Shown: positions 8,416 to 17,770, counted from the first letter of the stretch. The stretch is DNA of 64,000 nt from JBAZLV01 sp964586075 (GCA_964586075.1 CAZPGZ010000008.1:1-64000); one strand, 5' to 3'. Notes: generated by a model not told the origin, from the letters alone. Numbers and translations are program-made.

Positions 8416-8611
8416 TAACATGTCCCCTCCCCAAAAATTAGTTAAGTACCTGTCCGGTGTTCTTTCGGCAACATCGGGAATCTACAGCAACCGAGACTTC
8501 CGACGCATAATAAATTTTTATATAAATCAAATTATCTATAACCTGTCCGATTGTATCATTATTCCATGATAAGACAACAAAAAAATAAAGTTTTTGTTTT
8601 TTTTACCTGTG

Positions 8612-9826
8612 CTACCGTTTAAACAAATTCATCAGGTCCCACATGGGTAAAAATATCCCCAAAGCCAGAAACAGGACCATCCCGCCGATAAAGAAAAGAA
8701 GGACCGGCTCAATCATGCTCGAAAGATTTCGCAAGGTATAATCCACGTCCACATCATAATAATCGGAAACCTTGTTCAGCATATCGTCGGCTTTTCCGGT
8801 CTCCTCCCCGACGGCCATCATCTGCACAACAAGCGGAGGAAACAGCCCCGATGCTTCCATCGGATCGTGAAGATTTTTCCCTTCCCGCAGGCTGTCGCGC
8901 ATTCCCTCTATCGCACGCGCAATCACGACGTTGTTTACAACCTCCGCCCCGATTTCAAGCGTGATCATCATGGAAATGCCGCTCCGCTGCAATGCGGCGA
9001 ATATTCGCGCGAACCGGGAGAGCGCCACTTTTTGAAAAAGCGCCCCGAATATGGGGAGCTTCAGTTTGAATGCATCCCACTGCCGCCTGCCCTGCGGCGT
9101 GCGTATATACCAGTAAATTCCGCCGGTAAGAAGGCCGATACCCAGAATAATAAGATACCAGTAATGCTGTATACCGTGGTTGATGTTGATGAGAATGCGC
9201 GTCGGCAGAGGCAACTCAGTCTTGAACTGCGCGAAAACCGCACTGAACTTCGGGATGACAAAGGTGACCAGAAATACAAAGGCAATACAAATGGCAGCCA
9301 CGACAAATAAAGGATACCGCACTGCGGCCTTGACGCGGGCGGATGTCTCCGCTTCGTGCTCCGCAAGATGTGCCAGACGGTTCAGGATCTCATCCAGAAT
9401 GCCCCCGGTCTCTCCGGCCTGGATCATGCTTACATACATTTTACTGAAAAGCGCCGGATGTTTGGCCAGTGCTCCGGAGAAAGAAAGACCAGCCTCCAGA
9501 TCACGCGCTACATCCATAATGGTCTTTTTGAGCCGGGGGTTTTCCGTCTGTTTCTCCATCGTGAATAAACACTGGAGCAGGGGTATGCCGGCGCTCATAA
9601 GGGTCGCGAGCTGTCTGTTGAATATGATAAGGTCCTGCGGCCTGACTCGGGAAAATCTCGATAAAAAATCCGGCGTAACCAGCTTGGGGGCTTGTTCCTC
9701 GATCAGAACCGGTATAAAACCCATGGTTGAAAGCTGGTCAGCGACGGCCTCTTTGGCACGTGCCTCCATTGCCCCCGCGTGCAAACCACCTTCTTTGTCC
9801 CGTGCCTTATATCGGTACAGTGGCAT
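8612..9826 (-). CDS. pilC: Type IV pilus/type II secretion platform protein PilC (GspF family)
   Basis: PilC is the polytopic inner-membrane protein on which the pilus assembly ATPases act. At 404 residues it has normal length. The N-terminus (MPLYRYKARDKEG) is typical, and two GspF repeats are visible: the first around residues 70-190 with FNRQLATLMSAGIPLLQCL and AGETGGILDEIL, the second around 270-400 with FARIFAALQRSGI and GEETGKADDMLNKV. Membrane segments lie near 170-195, 220-240 and 370-395. A good ribosome-binding site (GAGGGA) precedes the ATG. The pilB and pilT ATPase genes are not in the window. Confidence 0.93.
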   Translation of the reverse strand: MPLYRYKARDKEGGLHAGAMEARAKEAVADQLSTMGFIPVLIEEQAPKLVTPDFLSRFSRVRPQDLIIFNRQLATLMSAGIPLLQCLFTMEKQTENPRLKKTIMDVARDLEAGLSFSGALAKHPALFSKMYVSMIQAGETGGILDEILNRLAHLAEHEAETSARVKAAVRYPLFVVAAICIAFVFLVTFVIPKFSAVFAQFKTELPLPTRILININHGIQHYWYLIILGIGLLTGGIYWYIRTPQGRRQWDAFKLKLPIFGALFQKVALSRFARIFAALQRSGISMMITLEIGAEVVNNVVIARAIEGMRDSLREGKNLHDPMEASGLFPPLVVQMMAVGEETGKADDMLNKVSDYYDVDVDYTLRNLSSMIEPVLLFFIGGMVLFLALGIFLPMWDLMNLFKR

Positions 9827-9976
9827 TTCAGTCCCTCGTCAAAAAAACCGTGTGATGAAAAGGCAACGTGCAATTACAGAACTCTTATCCGCTGAGCCGT
9901 TTTATAATTGCGCGTAACGTATCATAAAAAAAGGGGTTCTGCAACCAAACAAAAAATTGCATAAAATAAAATAATA

Positions 9977-10005
9977 TTGACAAATACAATTTTATAGGTT
10001 AAGAT
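9977..10005 (+). promoter_or_regulatory. Sigma70-like promoter for rho
   Basis: Consensus -35 TTGACA (9977-9982), a 17-base spacer and -10 TAAGAT (10000-10005) lie in an AT-rich stretch. Transcription would start near 10012, leaving a leader of about 290 bases before rho. Confidence 0.65.
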
Positions 10006-10011
10006 TTTACC

Positions 10012-10301
10012 GCATATTATCCTAGTCAACAACCCCTGTTATTACCTAGCCAAAGCTGAATAACCAGGTTAATAAACAACCCTTTTGCAGAGGAAATAAG
10101 CTTATCCGTAACAAAATCACGAGCCATTATAATTCAACCCAAACGCTGACAGATTAACGGAATCTGCTCGCCTTTAGGACATTGCCATCGTGCATATGGT
10201 TGCGCCGCATGTACACAGGAGCACAATAATTTATCAACCCACCCCCATTATCAGGGATCAAACCTGTCTGCCCTTCAATCCCGGGCCCAAGGAGTAACAC
10301 C
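10012..10301 (+). other. Long untranslated leader of rho
   Basis: The stretch from the predicted rho start site to the rho ATG holds no convincing coding region; only very short unlikely reading frames were seen. It is C-rich and poor in G in places (for example around 10022-10110), a composition that suits Rho binding to RNA. Rho is known to autoregulate through its leader in enterobacteria. Autoregulation here is inference. The upstream stretch 9827-9976 shows nothing else. Confidence 0.4.
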
Positions 10302-11549
10302 ATGAATTTAGTAGAACTAAAAGGAAAAAACATTGCTGAGCTGACCACGATGGCTGATGAGCTGAAAGTCGAGGGCGTCAGCGGAATGCGAAAGCAGGAG
10401 CTGATCTTTGCAATCCTGCAGGCGCAGACCGAAAAGAACGGCATGATCTTCGGCGAAGGCGTGCTCGAAATTCTGCCGGACGGCTTCGGTTTTCTCAGAG
10501 CTCCCGATTACAACTATCTTCCCGGTCCGGACGACATCTATGTTTCTCCGTCGCAGATTCGCAGGTTCAACATCCGCACCGGCGACACGGTCTCGGGGCA
10601 GATACGGCCTCCAAAAGAAGGCGAGCGGTATTTCGCTCTGCTGAAAGTCGACGCCATTAACTATGAAGATCCGGAAATATCCCGAACAAAAATCCTGTTT
10701 GACAACCTCACCCCGTACTATCCGGAAAAGAAAATAAAGCTCGAACACTCCCCCACGGACTATACCACGCGCGCCATGGACCTCATCACGCCCATCGGCA
10801 TGGGCCAGCGCGGTATGATCGTTGCTCCGCCTCGCACCGGCAAAACCATGCTGCTCCAGGCCATCGCAAAGGCGATTTTAAAAAACCATAAAGACATAAA
10901 ACTCATCGTGCTTTTGATTGACGAACGTCCGGAGGAAGTCACGGACTGGCAGCGGCAGGTGAAAGCAGAAATCATCAGTTCCACCTTCGATGAACCTCCG
11001 CAAAGGCACGTGCAGGTCGCTGATATGGTGAGCGAGCGGGCAAAACGGCTTGTGGAGCACAAAAAAGACGTGGTCATTCTTCTCGACAGCATCACCCGGC
11101 TTGCGCGCGCCCATAATGCAATCATTCCGGCTTCGGGCAAGGTGCTGTCCGGCGGTCTTGATGCCAACGCGCTTCAGCGTCCGAAACGGTTTTTCGGCGC
11201 GGCCCGAAGCATTGAGGGAGGCGGAAGCCTTACCATCCTGGCGACAGCGCTCGTTGACACGGGCAGCCGCATGGATGATGTGATCTTCGAAGAATTCAAG
11301 GGTACGGGCAACATGGAGCTCCACCTCGACCGGAAGCTCGTGGACAAACGTGTCTTCCCGGCCATTGATATCAATGCATCCGGCACCCGCAAGGAAGAGC
11401 TGCTGGTTGACAAGGACGATCTGAACCGCATGTGGATTCTTCGGAAGGTGTTGAATCCGCTCACCACGGTGGAGAGCATGGAGTTTCTTCTTGAAAAACT
11501 CAAACAGGCAAAAACCAACCGCGATTTCCTGGACTCCATGAACAAGTAG
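10302..11549 (+). CDS. rho: Transcription termination factor Rho
   Basis: Rho is the hexameric RNA-dependent ATPase that terminates transcription. The 415-residue protein has the N-terminal helical domain (1-45), the cold-shock-like RNA-binding domain (about 50-125, with GFGFLR), and the RecA-like motor with Walker A PPRTGKT (near 175-181) and Walker B VVILLDSITRLARA. The Q-loop and R-loop region KVLSGGLDANAL is intact. No acidic or Arg-rich insertion is present, unlike actinobacterial Rho. AAGGAG precedes the ATG. It heads a conserved rho-rpmE-DUF1385-prfA order. Confidence 0.98.
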   Translation: MNLVELKGKNIAELTTMADELKVEGVSGMRKQELIFAILQAQTEKNGMIFGEGVLEILPDGFGFLRAPDYNYLPGPDDIYVSPSQIRRFNIRTGDTVSGQIRPPKEGERYFALLKVDAINYEDPEISRTKILFDNLTPYYPEKKIKLEHSPTDYTTRAMDLITPIGMGQRGMIVAPPRTGKTMLLQAIAKAILKNHKDIKLIVLLIDERPEEVTDWQRQVKAEIISSTFDEPPQRHVQVADMVSERAKRLVEHKKDVVILLDSITRLARAHNAIIPASGKVLSGGLDANALQRPKRFFGAARSIEGGGSLTILATALVDTGSRMDDVIFEEFKGTGNMELHLDRKLVDKRVFPAIDINASGTRKEELLVDKDDLNRMWILRKVLNPLTTVESMEFLLEKLKQAKTNRDFLDSMNK

Positions 11550-11663
11550 CAAGCCGTATACAGACTGCGGTATTTTCGGCAGGGTGCCCTGTGGGCCGAA
11601 ATCGAAGAGGCTTTTTATCACCGTGCTTCCTCAAGCAGAGCATCGTTTTCGTTCATTTTTTGC

Positions 11664-11692
11664 TTGTAAATTTACATAGTTTGGTATATTAT
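11664..11692 (+). promoter_or_regulatory. Candidate promoter for rpmE
   Basis: TTGTAA (11664-11669), a 17-base spacer and TATTAT (11687-11692) lie in the rho-rpmE intergenic region. Other -35/-10 choices overlap this one, so exact placement is unsure. Confidence 0.4.
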
Positions 11693-11707
11693 TACGCCCT
11701 TAACGAG

Positions 11708-11744
11708 AAAGCCACAGCATCCTGCTGTGGCTGTGGCTTTTATA
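11708..11744 (+). terminator. Hairpin with T-run in the rpmE leader (possible attenuator or rho terminator)
   Basis: AAAGCCACAG (11708-11717) can pair perfectly with CTGTGGCTTT (11731-11740), followed by TAT. Alternatively GCCACAGCA (11711-11719) can pair with TGCTGTGGC (11723-11731). The two stems exclude each other. The structure ends three bases before the rpmE ribosome-binding site AGGAGG. It could end rho transcripts or be an L31 leader. Confidence 0.5.
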
Positions 11745-11763
11745 ACAGGAGGAAATGAACCAT

Positions 11764-11964
11764 ATGAAACAGAACATTCATCCAGACTACAAACTGACCA
11801 CGGTCAGTTGCGCCTGCGGAGAAACATTTCAGACCCGGTCGACTAAAAAGACATTGAAGCTCGATATCTGCTCCGTTTGCCACCCCTTTTTCACCGGCAA
11901 ACAGAAGCTTATCGATACTGAAGGCCGCGTGGACAAGTTCAGAAAAAAATACAAAAAGGCGTAG
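11764..11964 (+). CDS. rpmE: Ribosomal protein L31 (zinc-binding type)
   Basis: This 66-residue large-subunit ribosomal protein bridges the ribosomal subunits. The N-terminus MKQNIHPDY matches the family. The four-cysteine pattern of the zinc-binding (C+) form is present: two cysteines in SCACGETF and two in DICSVCHPFFTGK. The ATG at 11764 is chosen because it matches the family start and lies 11 bases from AGGAGG. The ATG at 11755 is only two bases away. Confidence 0.96.
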   Translation: MKQNIHPDYKLTTVSCACGETFQTRSTKKTLKLDICSVCHPFFTGKQKLIDTEGRVDKFRKKYKKA

Positions 11965-12053
11965 GCCGGACGATGGGGAGGAAGGAACTCGTTTTCTTTA
12001 TTCCTTCCCGCGCGAAGTAGAGGCTCAATTTTCACGGTTCCGAGGTTTTTGCT

Positions 12054-12959
12054 TTGTCTGAGAAACTGAACATAGGCGGTCAGGCGGTGCTGGAAGGCGT
12101 TATGATGCGCTCTCCCCATGCTTTTACCGTGGCGGTACGCCAGGGGGGAAAGCCCGACGCTGAAATTGTTGTCATGAACCAGCACCTCAAGCCGCTCGGC
12201 GAACGATTCCCTTTTTTGAAAAAAAAATTAATCCGGGGTACGGCGGCATTATTCGAGGCTCTGTGGCTCGGCATCCGGGCGCTTAACTTCTCGGCAAACG
12301 AAGCGTTCGAAAGCAAAGACGGAAAGAAGGAAGAAATAACCCCGCTCGCCATGGCCGGCACGTTGGCCGTAGCGCTCATTTTTTCTCTTGGTATCTTTCT
12401 GGCACTCCCTCTTCTTCTGACCAATCTGCTCGGCATGCACTATGAGACCGTCAATAAAAACGGGGTCCTGTTCAATCTGACCGACGGCGTCTTCCGGGTC
12501 GCGTTGTTTCTCGGATATGTGTCCGGCATCTCCTGCATGAAGGATATCCGCCGGGTATTTGAATACCATGGCGCGGAGCACAAATCCATCGGCGCTTACG
12601 AGGCAGGAGTGGAACTAACGGTGCAGAATGCTCGGCGGTATTCCTGCATTCATCCGCGTTGCGGGACAAGTTTCCTGCTCGCAGTAGTCGTGCTCTCGAT
12701 TCTCGTGTTTTCGCTCATTCCCGGAGACTGGCCGCTCTGGGCAAAAGGGGCCGCACGGATTGCCTTGCTGCCGGTTATCGCGGGACTTGGTTATGAATTC
12801 ATCAAGTACAGCGCAAAAAAAAGCGAGAACGCCCTGATCAAATGCCTGATGCTCCCGGGGCTCTGGCTCCAGCGCCTTACCACGCGTGAACCGTCGGACG
12901 ATCAGATAGAGGTGGCCATCAGGGCCCTCAATGAGGCCCTCGCGATGGAACCCCGCTAA
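12054..12959 (+). CDS. DUF1385 family membrane protein (YqhQ-like)
   Basis: This 301-residue protein starts with the family signature NIGGQAVLEGVMMRSP and contains a conserved HGAEHKSI motif and ARRYSCIHPRCGTSFLL. There are membrane segments near residues 100-122, 140-160, 205-225 and 230-250. The family's biochemical role is not established. The start is TTG at 12054, with GAGG eight bases upstream. The location between rpmE and prfA is widely conserved in Deltaproteobacteria-like genomes. The stop codon lies in the loop of the following terminator. Confidence 0.85.
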   Translation: MSEKLNIGGQAVLEGVMMRSPHAFTVAVRQGGKPDAEIVVMNQHLKPLGERFPFLKKKLIRGTAALFEALWLGIRALNFSANEAFESKDGKKEEITPLAMAGTLAVALIFSLGIFLALPLLLTNLLGMHYETVNKNGVLFNLTDGVFRVALFLGYVSGISCMKDIRRVFEYHGAEHKSIGAYEAGVELTVQNARRYSCIHPRCGTSFLLAVVVLSILVFSLIPGDWPLWAKGAARIALLPVIAGLGYEFIKYSAKKSENALIKCLMLPGLWLQRLTTREPSDDQIEVAIRALNEALAMEPR

Positions 12960-12972
12960 AGCGGGGTTTTTT
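12951..12972 (+). terminator. Intrinsic terminator overlapping the DUF1385 stop codon
   Basis: CCCCGC and GCGGGG form a perfect stem around a TAAA loop, followed by TTTTTT. The TAA stop codon of the DUF1385 gene is in the loop, so a ribosome at the stop would cover the hairpin. Confidence 0.8.
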
Positions 12973-13099
12973 GTTGGTGAAACAACAGATGCTCCCCGGA
13001 GCTTGCGGAGTACAAATAGTTCTTCTCTATATTTATAGTGAATATTCAGCCTTCGGAGGCCGCTCTTGAGAGCGTCCCCCGTGTGGTGATTATAAAATC

Positions 13100-14167
13100 A
13101 TGCTGAAAAAATTGGACGCTGTAGCGGAAAAATACGACGAGTTGACAAGACTCCTTGCTGATCCTTCGGTCGCGGCAGACCACCAGCAATATCTGAAATA
13201 CTCCAGGGAACGGTCTGACATTGAAGAAGTGGTGCATCATTACCGCGCGTATCAGGACAGCATCAGGCAGATTCATGACGCCGAAGAGATGCTGAACGAC
13301 AAACAGGCGGACAGCGAACTCCGGGAGATGGCAGACGCCGAGCTCAAAGACCTCCGAACCAAAGTCGGGCAGATGGAGCAGGAACTCCGCATCATGCTCG
13401 TGCCCAAGGACCCGCGAGACGATAAAAATATCTTTTTGGAAATCCGGGCCGGCGCCGGCGGCGATGAAGCAGGCCTTTTCGCGGCGGAACTCTTCCGCAT
13501 GTATTCACGGTACGCGGAGAAGAAACGCTGGAAGGTGACACTCCTTGATATGAACACTACCGGCGTCGGCGGCGCAAAGGAAGTGGTTGCACAAATCCAG
13601 GGCAAAGGCGTGTACAGCAAACTCAAATACGAGAGCGGCGTCCACCGGGTGCAGCGGGTTCCGGCAACCGAGGCAGGCGGCAGAATTCACACCTCGACGG
13701 TGACGGTGGCGGTGCTTCCCGAAGCTGACGATGTGGACGTCCAGATTGAGCAAAAGGATCTCCGTATCGATACGTATTGCTCTTCCGGTCCCGGCGGCCA
13801 AAGCGTGAACACCACATACTCCGCCGTCAGAATCACGCACATTCCGACGGGTGAGGTTGTAGCGTGCCAGGACGAGCGGTCGCAGCTCAAAAACCGCGAA
13901 AAAGCCATGAAAATACTCAAATCCAGGCTTGTGGAACGGGAACGGGAGCGGCAGGAGGCGGAAACCGCCCAGGACCGCAAATCCCAGGTGGGATCGGGCG
14001 ACCGGAGCGAGAAGATCAGGACCTACAACTTCCCGCAAAGCAGGGTGACCGACCATCGCATCGGGCTTTCCCTGTACCGCCTCGACTCGGTGCTCGACGG
14101 CGATCTGGATGAGTTTATCGACGCTCTGGCGGCGGCATCAAACGCCGAACGGTTGAAAAATTTGTGA
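13100..14167 (+). CDS. prfA: Peptide chain release factor 1
   Basis: RF1 recognises UAA and UAG and triggers peptide release. At 355 residues its length is normal. The helical N-terminal domain is followed by the codon-recognition PxT motif as PAT, in RVQRVPATEAGG (near residue 184), and by the catalytic GGQ in SSGPGGQSVNTTYSAVR (near 232). The Gln of GGQ is the expected substrate of PrmC, which is encoded next. It lies 70 bases upstream of prmC. Confidence 0.97.
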   Translation: MLKKLDAVAEKYDELTRLLADPSVAADHQQYLKYSRERSDIEEVVHHYRAYQDSIRQIHDAEEMLNDKQADSELREMADAELKDLRTKVGQMEQELRIMLVPKDPRDDKNIFLEIRAGAGGDEAGLFAAELFRMYSRYAEKKRWKVTLLDMNTTGVGGAKEVVAQIQGKGVYSKLKYESGVHRVQRVPATEAGGRIHTSTVTVAVLPEADDVDVQIEQKDLRIDTYCSSGPGGQSVNTTYSAVRITHIPTGEVVACQDERSQLKNREKAMKILKSRLVERERERQEAETAQDRKSQVGSGDRSEKIRTYNFPQSRVTDHRIGLSLYRLDSVLDGDLDEFIDALAAASNAERLKNL

Positions 14168-14237
14168 TTGTATTTCAATTTTTGGTTGCAAAACGACGGT
14201 CTTAAAACAGCGGCAGGTACTCAGTGCCGTAATTTGC

Positions 14238-15131
14238 ATGCTGTCGGCTGCAATCGTTGCGTTGCCATTGACTATTAGAGAAGCGGTACATAACGCTGAA
14301 GCAAAACTGATATCAGCCGGCGTTGCCAACGCACGACTCGATGCCGAAGTACTCATCGCGCATATCTTGGACAAAAACCGCGCATGGGTCGTCGCGCACG
14401 TTTTTGATGTTCTGGATGAGGAATCCAATCGGAAATACAAAGCCGCATGCGACCGCAGAACGCGTCGCGAACCGCTCCAGTACATCCTCGGCACGCAGGA
14501 ATTCTGGGGGCTCGAATTCAGGGTCACTCCGGATGTGCTCATCCCAAGGCCGGAAACAGAACTGGTTGTAGAATCGGCGCTCTCCATTGCAAAAAGTCTT
14601 GCCCGACCGGCAACCATTGTTGATCTCGGCACCGGGTCAGGCTGCATTGCAATAAGTCTTGCGAAAGAACTGCCGTCCGCGCATTTTTTTGCCGTTGATG
14701 CATCGGAAAAGGCGCTTGTAATAGCCCGAGATAATTCAGCCAGACACAATGTTTCAGAGCGTATTCGGTTCCTGCGGGGCGACCTGCTGGAACCGTTGGC
14801 TGAGACAGACGTCCGCGGACAGATAGACATACTAGTTTCAAACCCTCCCTATGTGCGCTCAGGGGATCGCTGCTCGCTGCAACCCGAAGTTCGGGACTAT
14901 GAACCGGAAGCAGCCCTTTTTTCCGGTCCCTGCGGCACTGAAATGCATCAACGCATCATTGTAGCGGTGCCTGATTATCTCAGGCGGCATGGCGCGCTTA
15001 TTATGGAGATGGGGATGGGACAGGCTGGAGTGCTGCGGGAAATGTTCTCCGCATCAGGCGAATACACGGCTCCTGTTTTCTTCAAGGACCTTGCGGGCAT
15101 AGAAAGGGTCGTGACGGCACGTAAAGCATAA
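14238..15131 (+). CDS. prmC: Release factor glutamine methyltransferase PrmC (HemK)
   Basis: PrmC methylates the GGQ glutamine of RF1 and RF2. The 297-residue protein has the N-terminal helical domain that grips the release factor (about 10-95), the SAM-binding motif VDLGTGSGCIAISLA (near 133-147) and the catalytic NPPY motif in LVSNPPYVRSGD (near 200). Pairing with prfA is the common arrangement. The ATG at 14238 has no strong ribosome-binding site, and the first ten residues are not family-typical, so a slightly later start is possible. Confidence 0.94.
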   Translation: MLSAAIVALPLTIREAVHNAEAKLISAGVANARLDAEVLIAHILDKNRAWVVAHVFDVLDEESNRKYKAACDRRTRREPLQYILGTQEFWGLEFRVTPDVLIPRPETELVVESALSIAKSLARPATIVDLGTGSGCIAISLAKELPSAHFFAVDASEKALVIARDNSARHNVSERIRFLRGDLLEPLAETDVRGQIDILVSNPPYVRSGDRCSLQPEVRDYEPEAALFSGPCGTEMHQRIIVAVPDYLRRHGALIMEMGMGQAGVLREMFSASGEYTAPVFFKDLAGIERVVTARKA

Positions 15132-15166
15132 CCTGCGTTCGGACCGTTCAAATCACTTTTATTATC

Positions 15167-16414
15167 ATGAAAAACATCGTCATTAACGGCGGGAAAAAGC
15201 TGAAAGGCGAAGTCTTCGTCAGCGGCGCGAAGAATGCCGCGTTGCCGATTATCGCCGCGGGGCTCTTGTGTCCGGAGAAACACGTTGTTTCCAACGTGCC
15301 GCTTCTGGCCGATGTGAAAACCCTCGGGAAGATACTCCAGAACATGGGAGTGTCCGTCGAGCGGCAGGACAAAGACGTCATCATCGACGCAAGCGGGACG
15401 CTGAACCCCGAGGCGCCGTATGACCTCGTGCGCACGATGCGGGCATCGGTGCTTGTGCTCGGCCCTCTCGTGGCACGTGCTGGAAAAGCGCGGGTCTCGC
15501 TTCCCGGTGGATGCGCCATCGGAGCCCGTCCGATTAATCTGCATCTGATGGGCCTGGAGAAGCTCGGAGCGTCCGTCGAAATCAAGCATGGGTATGTTCT
15601 GGCAAAAGCAAAGAAACTCCGGGGAGCGCGCATTTATTTCGATACCGTGACCGTGACCGGTACTGAGAACATCATGATGGCGGCCGTACTCGCCCGGGGT
15701 GAAACCATTCTTGAAAACGCCGCCCGGGAGCCAGAAATCACGGACCTTGCGAACGCCCTCGTCCAAATGGGCGCACGGATCGAAGGAGCCGGAACCGACA
15801 TTATCAGGATCCAGGGCGTGGAAGAGCTCGGGCCCATGAAATATACGGTGATGCCTGACCGCATCGAAACAGGAACGTTCATCATTGCGGCAGCCATCAC
15901 CAACGGTTCGATCAGAATAAAAAACTGCTGCCCCGTCCACCTTGAGGCCGTCCTCGCTAAAGTAGCCGAGGCCGGAGCAGAGATCAAAATCGACAAGGAG
16001 ACGATTCAGGTAACCGGCAGCCGCAAAATAAAACCCGTGGACATAAAGACGCTGGAATATCCTGGCTTCCCCACGGATATGCAGGCTCAATTCATGAGCC
16101 TCATGTGCCTGGCGGACGGCACGAGCGTAATCAACGAAACCATTTTTGAAAACCGTTTCACCCACGTTGCGGAGCTGAGGCGCATGGGTGCCGACATCCA
16201 GACGGAAGGCCGAAGCGCCGTTGTGAAAGGCATGTCGAAGCTTTCCGCCGCTCCGGTCATGGCGACCGACCTTCGCGCAAGCGCCTCGCTGATCCTCGCG
16301 GGCCTCGCCGCAGAAGGGCAGACGGTCGTATCCCGCATATACCATCTGGACCGGGGGTATGAAAATATTGAACAAAAGCTGTCGGCGCTCGGGGCGGACA
16401 TCAAGCGAATATAA
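15167..16414 (+). CDS. murA: UDP-N-acetylglucosamine 1-carboxyvinyltransferase MurA
   Basis: MurA transfers enolpyruvate from PEP to UDP-GlcNAc, the first committed step of peptidoglycan synthesis. The 415-residue protein has the two-domain EPSP synthase fold, beginning with INGGKKLKGEVFVSGAKNA. The catalytic loop reads PGGCAIGARPI and retains the cysteine attacked by fosfomycin. The conserved C-terminal RIYHLDRGYEN is present. It stands just upstream of the his genes, an order seen in many related genomes. Confidence 0.97.
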   Translation: MKNIVINGGKKLKGEVFVSGAKNAALPIIAAGLLCPEKHVVSNVPLLADVKTLGKILQNMGVSVERQDKDVIIDASGTLNPEAPYDLVRTMRASVLVLGPLVARAGKARVSLPGGCAIGARPINLHLMGLEKLGASVEIKHGYVLAKAKKLRGARIYFDTVTVTGTENIMMAAVLARGETILENAAREPEITDLANALVQMGARIEGAGTDIIRIQGVEELGPMKYTVMPDRIETGTFIIAAAITNGSIRIKNCCPVHLEAVLAKVAEAGAEIKIDKETIQVTGSRKIKPVDIKTLEYPGFPTDMQAQFMSLMCLADGTSVINETIFENRFTHVAELRRMGADIQTEGRSAVVKGMSKLSAAPVMATDLRASASLILAGLAAEGQTVVSRIYHLDRGYENIEQKLSALGADIKRI

Positions 16415-16477
16415 TCCACCTGCAGCAGACAGACTTTTCGTACCGTAACTGCATACTTAACCATCACAGAGGTTGTC

Positions 16478-17770
16478 ATGAAAATTCTTGATTCACAACA
16501 AAACGACGTCGCCTCGGAGCTTAAACGCATCATCAACCGTGGCGAAACAGTGACCGAAGACATTGCTGCGGCCGTAAAGGAAATCATCGAGCGTGTCCGC
16601 AAGGAAGGCGATCCTGCGGTCATCGAATACACCGAAAAATTCGACAAGCTCAAGCTCGGCCTCAAAGACATCAGAGTGTCACCAGAAGAAATCAAACAGG
16701 CGTACTCCAGCGTCGAAACAAAAAAAGTCGATTCGCTCAAGCTCGCAGCCGATAATATCCGCTCCTTTCATGAGAAGCAAAAGCACACGTCCTGGGTCTC
16801 CCAGGAAGCAGACGGCGTAATGGTAGGCAATCTGATCCGTCCAATCCGAAGCGCGGGCGTGTATGTCCCGGGCGGAAAGGCGTCGTATCCCTCCTCCGTG
16901 CTCATGAATGTCATTCCTGCGCAGGTCGCAGGCGTAGAGCACCTGCTTATGTGCTGTCCGGCCCCTGGAGGGAACCTGAACCCATATACGCTGGTTGCCG
17001 CAGACATTGTGGGAGTAACTGAAATCTACCGGATCGGCGGGGCTCAGGCCGTTGCCGCCATGGCGTACGGCACGGCGTCCATTCCAAAAGTGGACAAGAT
17101 CGTCGGACCCGGAAACATCTATGTTGCCACGGCAAAACGGTACGTTTTCGGGCAGGTGGATATAGATATGATAGCAGGCCCCAGTGAAATCCTGGTTATC
17201 GCCGATCACACGGCCGATCCCGTCTATGTGGCGGCAGACCTTCTTTCGCAGGCCGAGCATGATGAGCTCGCCTCCTCCCTCCTTGTCACCAATTCACGGG
17301 AACTGGCGGAGAAAGTAAACGCGGAAATTGAACAGCAGCTCGCAATCCTGTCGCGAAAAGAAATTGCACGAAAATCCCTGGACCGGTTCGGCGCTCTTAT
17401 CATCACGAACAATCTGCAGGAAGCGGCCGAGATATCCAACTCGATTGCTCCGGAGCATTTGGAACTGGCGGTGGAGAAGCCTTTTGAACTGCTTGCCATG
17501 ATCAAAAACGCGGGTGCAATTTTTCTCGGCCATTATACTCCGGAGTCCATTGGCGACTATATTGCCGGACCGAATCATGTGCTTCCGACCGGCGGGACCG
17601 CGAGATTTTTTTCCCCCCTGTCTGCAGACAGTTTTTTAAAAAAATCGAGCCTGATTTTTTATCCCAGGGAAAGTCTGGACAAGGTTGCCGATGCCGTTCT
17701 GCAAATTGCGGAAGTGGAAGGGCTCGATGCGCATGGAAATACAATCAAGGTACGGATGTCAAAAAAATAA
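16478..17770 (+). CDS. hisD: Histidinol dehydrogenase
   Basis: HisD oxidises L-histidinol to L-histidine in two NAD-dependent steps. The 430-residue protein shows the family blocks PGGKASYPSSVLMN, GGAQAVAAMAYGT, KIVGPGN.YVATAKR and the AGPSEILVIAD segment. The zinc-binding and catalytic residues lie in DLLSQAEHDE and IAPEHLEL. A good AGAGG site precedes the ATG. It is followed by hisG. Confidence 0.97.
   Translation: MKILDSQQNDVASELKRIINRGETVTEDIAAAVKEIIERVRKEGDPAVIEYTEKFDKLKLGLKDIRVSPEEIKQAYSSVETKKVDSLKLAADNIRSFHEKQKHTSWVSQEADGVMVGNLIRPIRSAGVYVPGGKASYPSSVLMNVIPAQVAGVEHLLMCCPAPGGNLNPYTLVAADIVGVTEIYRIGGAQAVAAMAYGTASIPKVDKIVGPGNIYVATAKRYVFGQVDIDMIAGPSEILVIADHTADPVYVAADLLSQAEHDELASSLLVTNSRELAEKVNAEIEQQLAILSRKEIARKSLDRFGALIITNNLQEAAEISNSIAPEHLELAVEKPFELLAMIKNAGAIFLGHYTPESIGDYIAGPNHVLPTGGTARFFSPLSADSFLKKSSLIFYPRESLDKVADAVLQIAEVEGLDAHGNTIKVRMSKK

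Noticed and set aside
8422..8611. Sigma54 promoter upstream of the major pilin
   Set aside because: No TGGCAC-N5-TTGC-type element could be found on the minus strand; only AT-rich sequence is present.
14975..16375. Open frame of 466 codons on the minus strand, antisense to murA
   Set aside because: It lies opposite a certain murA gene; the translation is Arg/His/Asp-rich without family motifs. It is a codon-bias shadow.
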